From: Acinetobacter sp.
Lineage (GTDB): Bacteria > Pseudomonadota > Gammaproteobacteria > Pseudomonadales > Moraxellaceae
Assembly (NCBI GenBank): GCA_031277915.1
Contig: JAITLL010000039.1
Location: forward strand, 1 to 45,782
DNA length: 45,782 nucleotides
Direction of reading: 5' to 3'
Shown here: in pieces, positions 8,668 to 17,799 of the stretch
Layout of the letters: every line of letters starts with the position of its first letter
How positions within the stretch are numbered: position 1 is the stretch's first letter
The notes under the pieces: generated by a model
Databases searched by the model: none
What the model was told of the DNA's origin: nothing
The model's input: the letters and a program-made list of their open reading frames with translations, nothing else
Made by a program: the position numbers and the translations under genes

Positions 8668-9453
8668 TTACTTAAAGAAATAACCTGTTTCTGGTGAGCT
8701 TGCATTTGCCATACGTTTGCGTGGCATACGGCCCGCTAAAAATGCTTCACGACCCGCTTCAACAGCTTTTTTCATTGCAGAAGCCATTAAAATAGGATTT
8801 TGAGCGGCTGCAATAGCAGTATTCATGAGTACGCCATCACAACCGAGTTCCATCGCAATAGCAGCATCACTTGCTGTGCCAACGCCTGCATCGACTAACA
8901 CAGGAACTTTTGCATTTTCTTTAATAATTGAAATGGTGTGCGGGTTTAAAATACCCAAACCTGAACCAATCAGACTACCCAAAGGCATAATTGCTACACA
9001 GCCCATACTTTCAAGTTCTTGAGCAATGATCGGGTCATCAGATGTGTAGACCATAATCTCAAAACCGTCATCAATCAAAGTGCGTGCAGCTTTCAAAGTC
9101 TCAGTTACGTTTGGATATAACGTCTTTTCGTCACCTAAAACTTCAAGTTTTACCAAGTTATGACCATCTAGAAGTTCACGTGCTAACATGCAAGTACGTA
9201 CTGCACTATCAGCATCAAAACAACCTGCGGTATTTGGCAAGATTGTATATTTTTCTGGTGGAATGACAGAGAGTAAATTGGGTTGATCTGGATTTTGTCC
9301 AATATTCACACGGCGGATTGCGACAGTTACGATTTCTGCACCACTCGCTTGAATGGCTAAATCTGTTTCATTTAAGTCTTTATATTTGCCAGTTCCTACC
9401 AATAAACGAGATTGAAAAGAACGTGAACCAATAATGAGAGGGGTGTCTTGCAT
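8668..9453 (-). CDS. thiG: Thiazole synthase
   Basis: Cytoplasmic TIM-barrel enzyme that builds the thiazole ring of thiamine from deoxyxylulose phosphate, dehydroglycine and the sulfur carried by ThiS. Signatures include [10 protein letters not shown], the Schiff-base lysine in [28 protein letters not shown] and [16 protein letters not shown]. The ATG at 9453 gives 261 residues, the usual family length. A longer reading to 9516 would overlap thiS by 50 bases and adds non-family sequence. It is co-oriented with thiS, 13 bases downstream of it. No TPP riboswitch was seen upstream. Confidence 0.96.
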
Positions 9454-9466
9454 GGATAACTCCGAC

Positions 9467-9664
9467 TTAGCCGCCGCCAACAGCGTGAATAATTTCGATA
9501 CGGTCATGTTGAGCAATCGTAATTTGCTCTAATTTGCTTTTAGAAACGATTTGCTGATTGTGCTCGACAGCAAAACGTTTTCCTTCAAGTGCCATTTCCT
9601 GAATGAGTTGCAACAGGTTTTGACAAGGCGTGTCCGTTAATTCGCCATTTAAATAAATTTGCAT
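9467..9664 (-). CDS. thiS: Sulfur carrier protein ThiS
   Basis: Small ubiquitin-like carrier (65 residues from the ATG at 9664) that donates sulfur to ThiG. It begins [11 protein letters not shown] and ends in the diagnostic Gly-Gly terminus (HAVGGG) that is adenylated and thiocarboxylated. An in-frame GTG two codons upstream (9670) is an alternative start. It sits between the DUF423 gene and thiG with gaps of about 13 bases on both sides, so the three genes are likely one transcript. Confidence 0.95.
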
Positions 9665-9677
9665 GATCACATTCCAA

Positions 9678-10043
9678 TTATTTTGCGTATTTGAGGGTAT
9701 TCCAAGCCAAAACGAGCCATCCAGCTATCATAAATGCTCCGCCAATTGGGGTAATTGCCCCTAAAATTCTCGGTAATCCAAGCGCCATGATATAGAGTGA
9801 ACCACAGAAAAATAAAATACCAATCTGAATCAATATGAATGGCAATTTAATGGGGAACGTCAGGATGACTTTGCTTAAAATACCAAGTGCTAAGAGACCT
9901 AAAGCATGGTAGAAAAAGTAGTCGGTTGCAGTATGCCACCAAACAAGTTGCTCAGGACTCGCATGAGCTTTAAGACCATGTGCTCCAAAAGCACCCAACA
10001 TGACTGCAAAGGCAAGATTAAGGGCTGAAATGGCAATCCACAT
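9678..10043 (-). CDS. DUF423 family inner-membrane protein
   Basis: 121-residue hydrophobic protein with about four predicted membrane segments. It matches the DUF423 (YgdD) family through AFGAHGLKAHASPEQL, the following TDYFFYHALGLLALGIL, FCGSLYIMALG and ITPIGGAFMIAGW. The function of the family is not established. It is the first gene of a probable operon with thiS and thiG on the minus strand. Confidence 0.9.
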   Translation of the reverse strand: MWIAISALNLAFAVMLGAFGAHGLKAHASPEQLVWWHTATDYFFYHALGLLALGILSKVILTFPIKLPFILIQIGILFFCGSLYIMALGLPRILGAITPIGGAFMIAGWLVLAWNTLKYAK

Positions 10044-10117
10044 AACAAAAAACGCAAATGAATAATGAAGGGCAACGTTATCATAGATTGGGTTGGCTAA
10101 ACATAGCCAGATAAAAC

Positions 10118-10138
10118 AAAAGGGCTAATCGCCCTTTT
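10118..10138 (-). terminator. rpoH terminator
   Basis: AAAAGGGC (10118-10125) pairs with GCCCTTTT (10131-10138). On the minus strand the stem is followed by GTTTTAT right after the rpoH stop codon. Confidence 0.75.
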
Positions 10139-10153
10139 ATTTTTAAACTTATT

Positions 10154-11020
10154 TTAGCTTGCAGACATAGCAATTTTAATTTTTTCCATTGCATTCTTTT
10201 CAAGCTGGCGAATACGCTCTGCTGATACATTATATTCGGCTGCTAACTCGTGGAGAGTAGACTTATCATCATCTAACCAACGGCGTTGTAAAATATTACG
10301 CGAACGGTCATCTAACTGATCCATGGCATCATGTAAGGCAGATGTACTTTGTTCTTCCCAGTCTTCATTTTCAACTAAACGAGCAGGGTCGTAACGGTTA
10401 TCTTCAAGATACAACGCAGGTGCTGTGTGTGGTGTGTCATCGTCGTCATCGCCTTGCGCTTCGAAAGCAGCATCATAAGCTGTTAAACGACCTTCCATTT
10501 CCAAAACTTGTTCTGGAGTAACATTTAAGTCGTTAGCAATCGATTTAGCTTCTTCGAGCGTTAATTTTTTACTCGATTTTTTTAAACTACGTAAGTTGAA
10601 GAAAAGTTTACGCTGAGCTTTAGTTGTTGCAATTTTTACAATACGCCAGTTGCGAATAACGTATTCATGGATTTCTGCCTTAATCCAATGGACGGCAAAA
10701 GATACAAGACGTACGCCCATGTTTGGGTCAAAACGTTTTACGGCTTTCATTAAGCCTAAGTTACCTTCTTGAATAAGGTCGCCTTGAGGGAGGCCATAAC
10801 CTGCATAGCTGCGCGCAATATGAACGACAAAACGTAAATGCGACATTACCAGCATTTTTGCGGCATCAAGATCTTGGTCATAATAATAACGTTCAGCAAG
10901 TTCTTTTTCTTGCTCGGCCGTTAAAATAGGAATCTGATTGACAGTACTGATATATGCACCAAGGTTTACACCGGGCGCAGACAATGACAGGGGCATCAAT
11001 TGATTGCTGCTGTCACTCAT
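10154..11020 (-). CDS. rpoH: RNA polymerase heat-shock sigma factor (sigma-32)
   Basis: Alternative sigma factor directing RNA polymerase to heat-shock promoters. Sigma region 2 is seen at [19 protein letters not shown] and [12 protein letters not shown]. The RpoH-specific box is [10 protein letters not shown]. Region 4 with its helix-turn-helix is near the C-terminus ([19 protein letters not shown]). The 288-residue length is standard. A strong AGGAGA ribosome-binding sequence lies just before the ATG. An Asp-rich stretch (GDDDDDT) lies between regions 2 and 4. In enteric bacteria rpoH follows ftsYEX; that context is absent here. Confidence 0.97.
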   Translation of the reverse strand: MSDSSNQLMPLSLSAPGVNLGAYISTVNQIPILTAEQEKELAERYYYDQDLDAAKMLVMSHLRFVVHIARSYAGYGLPQGDLIQEGNLGLMKAVKRFDPNMGVRLVSFAVHWIKAEIHEYVIRNWRIVKIATTKAQRKLFFNLRSLKKSSKKLTLEEAKSIANDLNVTPEQVLEMEGRLTAYDAAFEAQGDDDDDTPHTAPALYLEDNRYDPARLVENEDWEEQSTSALHDAMDQLDDRSRNILQRRWLDDDKSTLHELAAEYNVSAERIRQLEKNAMEKIKIAMSAS

Positions 11021-11154
11021 GAGTTCTCCTTATACGGATAGGATGGATTAACCAATAAATTCATCTTAATTTGAATTGCCTTCATAATTAAGGAAAATTG
11101 GGTAGAAAAATGTAAAATTTTATGCAGTTTCTAATCTTTTATTTTAACAAAGAA

Positions 11155-11400
11155 TCATTGAGTTTCAATTAAATAGTGAAATTCTCTTTCTGAAATCTGC
11201 ATGGTTTGACACATAAAATGATGTAAATTGCAGTAACGTGTTACATCAATTTCACTATGAGGGTCAGATGATTTTAATAAGAATAGTTGCTTCCCTGATA
11301 CTTTCTTAAGTTCACGTTTCAACATTAATAATGGCATTGGACAAGGTTGACCAAGGGCATTAATTTCAATAGGCGTTACAGCAGAAGAGGTTGTGCTCAT
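11155..11400 (-). CDS. TusA/SirA-family sulfur-transfer-like protein
   Basis: 81-residue protein of the TusA (SirA/YedF) fold. It has the defining Cys-Pro-x-Pro motif (GQPCPMPLLMLKREL) near residue 20 that in TusA carries persulfide sulfur, followed by the usual strand and DVTRYCNLH. The name tusA is not assigned because several paralogues share this fold. It lies upstream of rpoH on the same strand, about 130 bases away, and may be transcribed separately. Confidence 0.85.
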   Translation of the reverse strand: MSTTSSAVTPIEINALGQPCPMPLLMLKRELKKVSGKQLFLLKSSDPHSEIDVTRYCNLHHFMCQTMQISEREFHYLIETQ

Positions 11401-11777
11401 TCATTATAAAAACAACTAAAAAAATTATTTTAACAAATTTTTTTATGAACTCTAGCTGTTTTATAAAAATTAAGAGGTAAATGATTATTATAAAAATTAT
11501 AGTCATAAGCTGTTTAAAAAAAGAGCTAAAAAATAGGGGGAAATATTTGAAAAAAATTCTATTAATTGTCATAAACCCGTGTTAAGCTCGAACCGTTTTA
11601 GGGATTACCACACAGTTAAATTGTTTTAATAACCTATAACAAATGGATGTAACCGGAAATTGTTGATAGTTTTACAGAATGATTACAAGCTTTAAGATTA
11701 TAAAAATTTTAAAACCTTGTTTGCTCTGCTGTTTGCAACACCGGAAGGTCCTTTTTTCATCATCTGAGGATTGACTT
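11401..11777. promoter_or_regulatory. 377-base AT-rich gap holding the cold-shock gene leader
   Basis: No convincing gene is present. The region must hold the promoters of the minus-strand TusA-like gene and the plus-strand cold-shock gene. A weak -10-like TATAAC sits at about 11635; use of it would give a leader of roughly 135 bases. Long structured leaders are known for cspA-type mRNAs. The ribosome-binding sequence GAGG lies about 10 bases before the cold-shock ATG. Confidence 0.4.
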
Positions 11778-11990
11778 ATGACAGCTCGTGAACAAGGCGT
11801 AGTAAAGTGGTTTAATGACACTAAAGGCTTTGGTTTTATTCAACGTAACGGCGGCGACGATGTATTCGTTCATTTCCGTGCGATCGTAGGTGACGGTCAC
11901 CGTTCTCTACGTGATGGTCAACGCGTAGAGTTTAGCGTTGTACAAGGTCAAAAAGGTTTTCAAGCTGAAAACGTTCAGCCTTTAGACTAA
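11778..11990 (+). CDS. Cold-shock domain protein (CspA family)
   Basis: 70-residue single-domain nucleic-acid-binding beta-barrel. The RNP1 motif KGFGFIQ and RNP2 motif DVFVHF are both intact, as are GVVKWFND at the start and [16 protein letters not shown] at the end. Proteins of this family melt secondary structure in mRNA and often respond to cold or growth phase. The gene has a long AT-rich leader and a strong intrinsic terminator, so it is a single-gene unit just upstream of an RNA helicase, a functionally related neighbour. Confidence 0.95.
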   Translation: MTAREQGVVKWFNDTKGFGFIQRNGGDDVFVHFRAIVGDGHRSLRDGQRVEFSVVQGQKGFQAENVQPLD

Positions 11991-12020
11991 GACTAAATTC
12001 ATCTTTTTGATGAGTTATGG

Positions 12021-12050
12021 ACGCTCCAATTTTTGAATTGGAGCGTTTTT
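12021..12050 (+). terminator. Terminator of the cold-shock gene
   Basis: Perfect 11-bp stem ACGCTCCAATT/AATTGGAGCGT with a TTTG loop, followed by TTTTTG. Confidence 0.92.
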
Positions 12051-12100
12051 GTTTATAATGATCTTCTCATCCGAGAGATTGTTTGTTAGAGCGCGTATTT

Positions 12101-13252
12101 ATGACATCTGGTTTTGAAACCTTGAATTTACATCCGCAACTTAAAAAGGCGATTGATGCTTTAGGGTTTACTCAAATGACCCCAATTCAGCAAAAGGTTT
12201 TAAAATATACATTAGCCGGGCATGATGCAATTGGGCGAGCACAGACAGGAACAGGTAAGACAGCTGCCTTTCTGATTAGTGTAATTAATGATTTACTTAA
12301 TAATCCAGTCCAAGAGCAACGCTTTCGTGGCGAGCCTCGTGCTTTAATCTTAGCGCCTACTCGTGAGTTGGCATTGCAAATTGAAAGTGATGCAAAATTT
12401 CTCACAAAATTCTCTAATTTACATGTCGTGACCCTATTGGGCGGTGTTGATTTTGATAAGCAGAAGAAGCAACTTGATGCTAATTTTGTCGATATCATTG
12501 TTGCTACACCCGGGCGTTTAATTGATTTTGTAGAACAAAAAGAAGTTTGGCTCGATCAAATTGAATTTTTAGTCATTGATGAAGCTGACCGTTTATTAGA
12601 TATGGGCTTTATTCCTTCGGTAAAACGTATTGTTCGTTATTCACCACGTAAGGAACAACGCCAAACTCTTATGTTTTCGGCGACATTTAGCTACGACGTT
12701 TTAAATCTGGCAAGACAGTGGTTATTTGAACCTGTAACAGTTGAAATTGAGCCTGAGCAAAAAACCAATAATGATGTTGAACAACGTGTTTACGTGGTTG
12801 CTAAACAAGATAAATATCGTCTTTTACAAGATATTTTGCGCGAAGAACCGATTGATAAGGTCATGATCTTTGCAAATCGTCGTGATCAAGTGCGTCGTCT
12901 TTACGATCATTTGAAAAAAGACGGATATAAAGTAGGGATGTTATCTGGTGAGATTGCTCAAGATAAACGCATGAAAATGTTGGAGCAGTTCAAGCAAGGT
13001 AAGCATAACATTATGATTGCAACTGATGTGGCTGGCCGCGGTATTCATGTAGATGGTGTATCGCATGTAGTCAATTTTACTTTACCTGAACAGTCTGATG
13101 ATTATGTTCACCGTATTGGACGTACAGGCCGTGCAGGGGCACAAGGGGTAAGCATTAGTTTCTTATCGGAAGATGATGCTTTCTATTTGCCGGAAATTGA
13201 AAAAGCAATTGGCAAGAAATTACCACTTACTCGTTTAGATGGGTATTGTTAA
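12101..13252 (+). CDS. rhlB: DEAD-box ATP-dependent RNA helicase, RhlB-like
   Basis: Cytoplasmic RNA helicase. Helicase motifs run in order: Q motif TPIQQK, motif [23 protein letters not shown], motif [16 protein letters not shown], then the second RecA domain with [13 protein letters not shown] and [10 protein letters not shown]. It resembles RhlB, the RNA degradosome helicase, but ends soon after the helicase core, without the basic tail of E. coli RhlB. The ATG at 12101 gives 383 residues; a TTG at 12083 is an alternative start. The gene symbol is by similarity; RhlE or SrmB-like roles cannot be excluded. Confidence 0.88.
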   Translation: MTSGFETLNLHPQLKKAIDALGFTQMTPIQQKVLKYTLAGHDAIGRAQTGTGKTAAFLISVINDLLNNPVQEQRFRGEPRALILAPTRELALQIESDAKFLTKFSNLHVVTLLGGVDFDKQKKQLDANFVDIIVATPGRLIDFVEQKEVWLDQIEFLVIDEADRLLDMGFIPSVKRIVRYSPRKEQRQTLMFSATFSYDVLNLARQWLFEPVTVEIEPEQKTNNDVEQRVYVVAKQDKYRLLQDILREEPIDKVMIFANRRDQVRRLYDHLKKDGYKVGMLSGEIAQDKRMKMLEQFKQGKHNIMIATDVAGRGIHVDGVSHVVNFTLPEQSDDYVHRIGRTGRAGAQGVSISFLSEDDAFYLPEIEKAIGKKLPLTRLDGYC

Positions 13253-13254
13253 TC

Positions 13255-13286
13255 AAAAATCCCAGTCAATTGACTGGGATTTTTTT
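13255..13286. terminator. Bidirectional terminator between rhlB and the lipoprotein gene
   Basis: A perfect palindrome built from ATCCCAGTCAA and its complement, flanked by an A-tract on the left and a T-tract on the right. It serves both converging genes. Confidence 0.93.
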
Positions 13287-13288
13287 AA

Positions 13289-13669
13289 TTAGTTAATTTT
13301 GCAGTAAAAGGTGAGTGTGGTCTGATAATCATCATCTTTTGCTAGCGATGCATTTTTACCAGTTAAAGTACCAATTACACCAGCTGCCGCTTCAACCATT
13401 TGACCAGTCTTTTCACTGACTACATCTTTTAATACACCGTGATAAGTAGTTTTTTCATCAACAATAACCGGAGATGTATTTTTAGAACATGTTTTTTGTG
13501 CAGCAGTGACCGCATTATTTTTGGCAATTAAATTAGTTTTACCAATACCTGTAACTTCAAACTGATTATTTTCTTTTTGAACTGCTAGAGTGTTTTTAGG
13601 GGTGGTTGCACAAGCACCAAGCAATAAAACAACACCGCTCATTGCACTTGCTAAAATTATTTTTTTCAT
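13289..13669 (-). CDS. Small lipoprotein of unknown function
   Basis: 126-residue precursor with a short positively charged start (MKKI), a hydrophobic stretch and the lipobox LLGAC, so the mature protein should begin at Cys19 with attached lipid. Residues ATT after the Cys do not include the Asp that retains lipoproteins in the inner membrane, so outer-membrane targeting is likely. The mature part has two further Cys residues (one in AQKTCSKN and one in TFYCKIN) that could form a disulfide, and a Gly/Ala-rich helix. I do not recognise a functional family. AGGTGA precedes the ATG. Confidence 0.85.
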   Translation of the reverse strand: MKKIILASAMSGVVLLLGACATTPKNTLAVQKENNQFEVTGIGKTNLIAKNNAVTAAQKTCSKNTSPVIVDEKTTYHGVLKDVVSEKTGQMVEAAAGVIGTLTGKNASLAKDDDYQTTLTFYCKIN

Positions 13670-13874
13670 AATTCACCTAAATTAAAAAAACCAAAAGACA
13701 TGCTTATTTGAACACAAGTTTTCTAATTGATTTTGAAGACGTTGTATGAGTTTTGATGTTTTGTATTAAAAAATGTCAAAGTATGATTTCGCTAATTTTA
13801 TAAACTAGATTACATGGTGGATTAACTGTAGATTATGATAATCTATTTCGAATTTTTGAGTTAGATCAATATTA

Positions 13875-14450
13875 ATGACGGATTCAGCAATACAAATAAT
13901 TCACCAAAATATTCATCAGCGTCAGTCTATTGGCCAATTAACTGAACCAGCTCCAAATACAGATCAATTAGAGTTGGCTTTTCAGGCTGCTTTAACCGCT
14001 CCAGATCACCATAGACTTAAGCCGACACGATTTGTAGTTATTTCAGGTGAACAACGCGCTGCTTTTGGTGATGTTTTAGCGAAAGCATTGGCTGATTTGG
14101 GTGAAACTGATCCTGCTCAACTTGAACGTGTTAAACACCATCCTTTTCGTGCTCCTTTACTCATTTTGGCACTTACACAATTACAAGATCATCCCAAAGT
14201 ACCACATTTTGAACAAATCTTAAGTACAGGTGCAGCAGTACAAAATCTTTTATTATCTTTGCAAGTTCAAGGGTTTTCAACCATGTGGCGTAGTGGTGCT
14301 GTTGTTGAATCGAATTGGTTAAAACAGCACTTAGGTTTGCAACCACATGATTTAATTTCAGGTATTATTTACGTCGGCACAGCAACTAAGGCAATTGCAC
14401 CGCGTGCAAATATTGAAAGTAAAGAATTCGTAAAAATTTGGCAGGCTTAA
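13875..14450 (+). CDS. Nitroreductase family flavoprotein, YdjA-like
   Basis: 191-residue FMN-dependent nitroreductase-fold protein. It shows the N-terminal RQSIGQLTEPAP (FMN phosphate contact RxS), the middle PDHHRLKPTRFVVI, and the late GFSTMWRSGAV and GIIYVGTA that bind the isoalloxazine ring. The compact length and HHRLKP motif fit the YdjA subgroup. The natural substrate is unknown. It precedes gpsA by 33 bases in the same direction and may share a transcript with it. Confidence 0.88.
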   Translation: MTDSAIQIIHQNIHQRQSIGQLTEPAPNTDQLELAFQAALTAPDHHRLKPTRFVVISGEQRAAFGDVLAKALADLGETDPAQLERVKHHPFRAPLLILALTQLQDHPKVPHFEQILSTGAAVQNLLLSLQVQGFSTMWRSGAVVESNWLKQHLGLQPHDLISGIIYVGTATKAIAPRANIESKEFVKIWQA

Positions 14451-14483
14451 TGTCTGTAATAGTAAGAAATAGGATAATAAAGC

Positions 14484-15557
14484 ATGTCTGAATTTAAGTT
14501 TACAGATTTAGTGGAACCTGTTGCGGTCGATAAAAAAACGGCTTTACGCATTACTGTTTTAGGCGGTGGTAGCTTTGGTACAGCCATGGCTAATTTAGCT
14601 GCTCGTAATGGCTGTGACACTATGATCTGGATTCGTGATGCTGATACAGCAGAAGAAATCAATAAAACCCATATTAATAAACGCTATTTGCCAGACTTTG
14701 TTTTGGAGTCATCATTACGTGCTGTGTGTGACCTAGAACAAACAGTGTGTGATCGAGATATTATTTTGGTGGCCATTCCAAGTCACTCATTTCGTGATGT
14801 ATTAAAGCAAATAGCTCCTTTTATTACTGCACAGGCGGTTGTTTCTTTAACGAAGGGTGTCGAGGCTAAAACTTTTAGTTTTATGAGCGATATTATTCGT
14901 GAAGAACTACCAGAAGTTCCATATGGGGTGTTATCTGGCCCAAATCTCGCTAAAGAGATTATGGCAGGTATGCCATCTGGTACTGTTATTGCCAGTGATT
15001 CTGAACTCGTTCGTTATGCTGTACAGCATGCTCTTCATAGTGCTTTATTTCGAGTTTTTGGTAGTGATGATGTGCATGGTGTTGAACTGGGTGGGGCGCT
15101 TAAGAATATTTATGCCGTTGCAATGGGAATTGGTGCTGCCTACAAAATTGGCGAAAACACTAAAAGTATGATTTTAACGCGTGCTTTGGCTGAAATGAGT
15201 CGTTTTGCAGTCAAACAAGGTGCAAACCCATTAACGTTCTTAGGTTTATCTGGCGTTGGTGATTTATTTGCAACCTGTAATAGTCCATTAAGCCGTAATT
15301 ATCAAATAGGTTATGCATTAGGCTCTGGTAAGACACTTGATCAAGCAAGTAAAGAATTGGGTCAAACTGCTGAAGGTATTAATACAATTGTTCAGGTGCG
15401 TGGTAAAGCGCAAGAATTAGATGTATATATGCCAATTACCAATGCACTATATGAAGTAATCTTTGAAGGTGCTCCACCATTAAATATTGCGCTTTCACTT
15501 ATGAAAAATGGGCATCGTAGTGATGTTGAGTTTGTTCTGCCGCATCACGAAGTCTGA
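14484..15557 (+). CDS. gpsA: Glycerol-3-phosphate dehydrogenase [NAD(P)+]
   Basis: Makes sn-glycerol-3-phosphate from dihydroxyacetone phosphate for phospholipid synthesis. It has the Rossmann motif VLGGGSFGTAMA, SLTKGVE, SGPNLAKEI, the catalytic-lysine region ELGGALKNIYAVAMGI and GVGDLFATC. At 357 residues it is about 20 longer than the E. coli enzyme because of an N-terminal extension before the Rossmann strand (ITVLGGG begins near residue 29). sixA follows after about 55 bases. Confidence 0.97.
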   Translation: MSEFKFTDLVEPVAVDKKTALRITVLGGGSFGTAMANLAARNGCDTMIWIRDADTAEEINKTHINKRYLPDFVLESSLRAVCDLEQTVCDRDIILVAIPSHSFRDVLKQIAPFITAQAVVSLTKGVEAKTFSFMSDIIREELPEVPYGVLSGPNLAKEIMAGMPSGTVIASDSELVRYAVQHALHSALFRVFGSDDVHGVELGGALKNIYAVAMGIGAAYKIGENTKSMILTRALAEMSRFAVKQGANPLTFLGLSGVGDLFATCNSPLSRNYQIGYALGSGKTLDQASKELGQTAEGINTIVQVRGKAQELDVYMPITNALYEVIFEGAPPLNIALSLMKNGHRSDVEFVLPHHEV

Positions 15558-15613
15558 CGAATAAATGTCATAAATTGTGGTTATAATGCAGGAATTATTA
15601 ACAAGGAAATTTT

Positions 15614-16069
15614 ATGCAACTGACATTAGTTCGTCATGGGGAAGCGGCACCACCAGTAAATGGTAATGATATTAAACGTCCACTTACTGCGCGTGGACAT
15701 GCACAGGCTGAGCAAACAGCAACATTTTTAAAAGATATTGTAAAACCTGATATTTTTGTTGTGAGTCCGTTGTTGCGTGCTCAGGAAACATTGGCGCATA
15801 TCCAAACCTATTTTAAAGATGTGCCTGTACTGTTGTGCGATAAAATTAAGCCAGATGATGATGCAAAAGAAGCGGTTGAGTGGTTGTCGCAAATTCCTTA
15901 TGAGTCGATTGTGGTGGTTTGTCATATGAATGTTGTAGGTCATATTGCAGAGTTACTTACTCATGAAAATTTCAATCCATTTGCACTTGCCGAAGCTAGA
16001 ATTTATGATCAAGCTGTTATTGCAAATGGTTTATCAACACAAAAAAATAGTTTTATACCCACAATATAA
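15614..16069 (+). CDS. sixA: SixA-type phosphohistidine phosphatase
   Basis: 151-residue histidine-phosphatase (phosphoglycerate mutase-like) protein. The nucleophilic histidine is in LVRHGEAAPP at the N-terminus, followed by RPLTARGHAQA, the SPLLRAQET motif and a second catalytic histidine region VVCHMNVVGH. SixA removes phosphate from phosphohistidine proteins; in E. coli it acts on the nitrogen phosphotransferase protein NPr. An AAGGA ribosome-binding sequence precedes the ATG. It lies in a run gpsA-sixA-gspL-gspM on the same strand. Confidence 0.9.
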   Translation: MQLTLVRHGEAAPPVNGNDIKRPLTARGHAQAEQTATFLKDIVKPDIFVVSPLLRAQETLAHIQTYFKDVPVLLCDKIKPDDDAKEAVEWLSQIPYESIVVVCHMNVVGHIAELLTHENFNPFALAEARIYDQAVIANGLSTQKNSFIPTI

Positions 16070-16091
16070 TTAAAAAGGTTATTTAGCCGAC

Positions 16092-17231
16092 ATGCTGTAT
16101 ATAAGGATGCCTGAAACCAATGGAGTTTGGCATTGGTCTAACGGAGAGAACTGGTTGCAGGCTGCAAGTCTCGATCAATTAATACAAGACTTGCAAATAC
16201 ACCAAGGAAAAGAGGCTGTTGTCTTTTTCCCAAGTCGTCATGCTCAAATGCTTCAGCAAACTATGGCGAAATCCCATTACAAACAGTTAGGGGCTGATGG
16301 GGTTAAATATCTACTTGAAGAGTTTGTGACTTTGCCTATTGATCACATGAAAGTAGTTCATCATTTTCATGTAGATCAGTTAATTGTCTTGGGTGTTGCT
16401 CAAGGGATGGTCGAGACATGGCAACATTCTTTAGTTTTATTACCGACTAAACTTGTTGCTTTGCTACCAGATTTTCTAATATTACCTGAACCACAAACTC
16501 AGGAAGTTATTCTGTGTAATATTGATCGCCAACTTTTAGTGCGTGAAAATAAGTGGTTAGGTAATTCACTCGATGATTTAGGGCTTTTTTTAGAATTTCA
16601 GACAGCCGAAACACATTATCAATATAGTGGTTTAACAGCAGAGCAACTGGAAAGTTTAGATGCAGCTTCAAGTATGGAGCAACGTTCTGAGTTTGTTTAT
16701 CAATTTCAGCCTCTCGATAAACCGAAGCAACATCCATTTAATGTTTTACCAAAATCAAAAGGCCAAGAACGCACTTTTTCAGGCTACTGGAAAGCTTGTG
16801 CTGCCGTCATTTTAGCAATTCTTGTAGTGCAGTTTAGCTATGATTTATTGCGCTGGATCAAATTAAAAAAGGTGGCGAATCAAACGGCAGATCAGGCTGT
16901 TGAGCAATATAAGTATTGGTTTGGACCTTCCAGCCGAGTGAATGAACAAAATATAAAAAGTCAATTTGAAAGCCATTTAAGAATGAGTCAGCAAGGTGAT
17001 ACTCAAACACTTTCTTTATTAAGCCGTGTTGGGCCTATTTTAATGCAAAAACAGATTTTAGCTCAGCAGTTAAATTATGATGCTTCAACTTTAACAATGG
17101 TATTAAAAGCTAAATCGGCAGATGATTTGCAAGCTTTAACACAACAACTCAATCAGCAAGGATTTAAAGCTGAATTAGGTAACGTCCAAGCGAATGGCGG
17201 TGGGGCAATTGGGGTGGTGAAAATACAATAA
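16092..17231 (+). CDS. gspL: Type II secretion inner-membrane protein GspL
   Basis: Platform component of the type II secretion system that links the GspE ATPase to the membrane. The N-terminal 230 residues are the cytoplasmic actin-like domain. A single membrane segment lies near residues 233-253 (KACAAVILAILVVQFSYDLL). The periplasmic C-terminal ferredoxin-like domain closes the protein (LQALTQQLNQQGFKAELG). Sequence conservation in this family is low, so recognition rests on the domain layout plus the adjacent gspM. The stop codon overlaps the gspM start in TAATG, implying coupled translation. Confidence 0.88.
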   Translation: MLYIRMPETNGVWHWSNGENWLQAASLDQLIQDLQIHQGKEAVVFFPSRHAQMLQQTMAKSHYKQLGADGVKYLLEEFVTLPIDHMKVVHHFHVDQLIVLGVAQGMVETWQHSLVLLPTKLVALLPDFLILPEPQTQEVILCNIDRQLLVRENKWLGNSLDDLGLFLEFQTAETHYQYSGLTAEQLESLDAASSMEQRSEFVYQFQPLDKPKQHPFNVLPKSKGQERTFSGYWKACAAVILAILVVQFSYDLLRWIKLKKVANQTADQAVEQYKYWFGPSSRVNEQNIKSQFESHLRMSQQGDTQTLSLLSRVGPILMQKQILAQQLNYDASTLTMVLKAKSADDLQALTQQLNQQGFKAELGNVQANGGGAIGVVKIQ

Positions 17232-17710
17232 TGAAGATGTTAGCTCAATTGCAGAGTCGTTTTGATCAGTGGATTGAACAAGTTGTTCAATACTTAGAAC
17301 GATTAACTGTCCGTGAACGTGTTATGGTCGTTTTTACTACAATTTTTGTGGTAGTGGCTATTGTTGGTTCTTCGCTTTGGAAAATGCATTCCCTGGCAGA
17401 ACAACAGCAGAAACGGTTAAATGATTTAAAAGATTTGATGGTATGGATGCAGAGTAATGCCGTCACAATGAAGCCCGCAAATGAGCTTGGACTTGATAAG
17501 CCTGGAAAAATACAACGGATAGCTCAACAGCAAGGTTTAACTGTGTCTTCTCAGCAAAATGGAGAGCAGTTACAAATTGTTGTAACACATCAAAATTATG
17601 CAATTTTAGCTAACTTTTTAACACAACTTGCACAAATGGGCCTTAGTATTCAAAAGATGGAAATGGTTTCAAGTGAAGGTCAGATTAAATTAACAGCGAC
17701 AGTTCAATAA
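17231..17710 (+). CDS. gspM: Type II secretion inner-membrane protein GspM
   Basis: 159-residue partner of GspL. It has a short cytoplasmic N-terminus, one membrane segment near residues 30-50 (MVVFTTIFVVVAIVGSSLW), and a periplasmic ferredoxin-like domain (TVSSQQNGEQLQIVV, then ILANFLTQLAQMGLSIQKME). It shares one base with the end of gspL. The other type II secretion genes (gspC to gspK) are not in this window, which agrees with their scattered arrangement in Acinetobacter. The downstream pyrD has its own leader. Confidence 0.88.
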   Translation: MKMLAQLQSRFDQWIEQVVQYLERLTVRERVMVVFTTIFVVVAIVGSSLWKMHSLAEQQQKRLNDLKDLMVWMQSNAVTMKPANELGLDKPGKIQRIAQQQGLTVSSQQNGEQLQIVVTHQNYAILANFLTQLAQMGLSIQKMEMVSSEGQIKLTATVQ

Positions 17711-17799
17711 CATATCAAAATATGCTTATGTCAAGCATGGTGTTTTGTGCTGCCTGTGCCTATAATATGCGTACCTAAAATCAGTAGACTGTGATTGGT

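Noticed and set aside
8825-9266. Plus-strand reading frames opposite thiG
   Set aside because: thiG is a full-length conserved gene on the other strand; these frames have no recognisable product.
9671-10153. TPP riboswitch for the thiS-thiG operon
   Set aside because: No conserved CUGAGA-type motif was found on the minus strand upstream of the DUF423 gene, and the leader is short.
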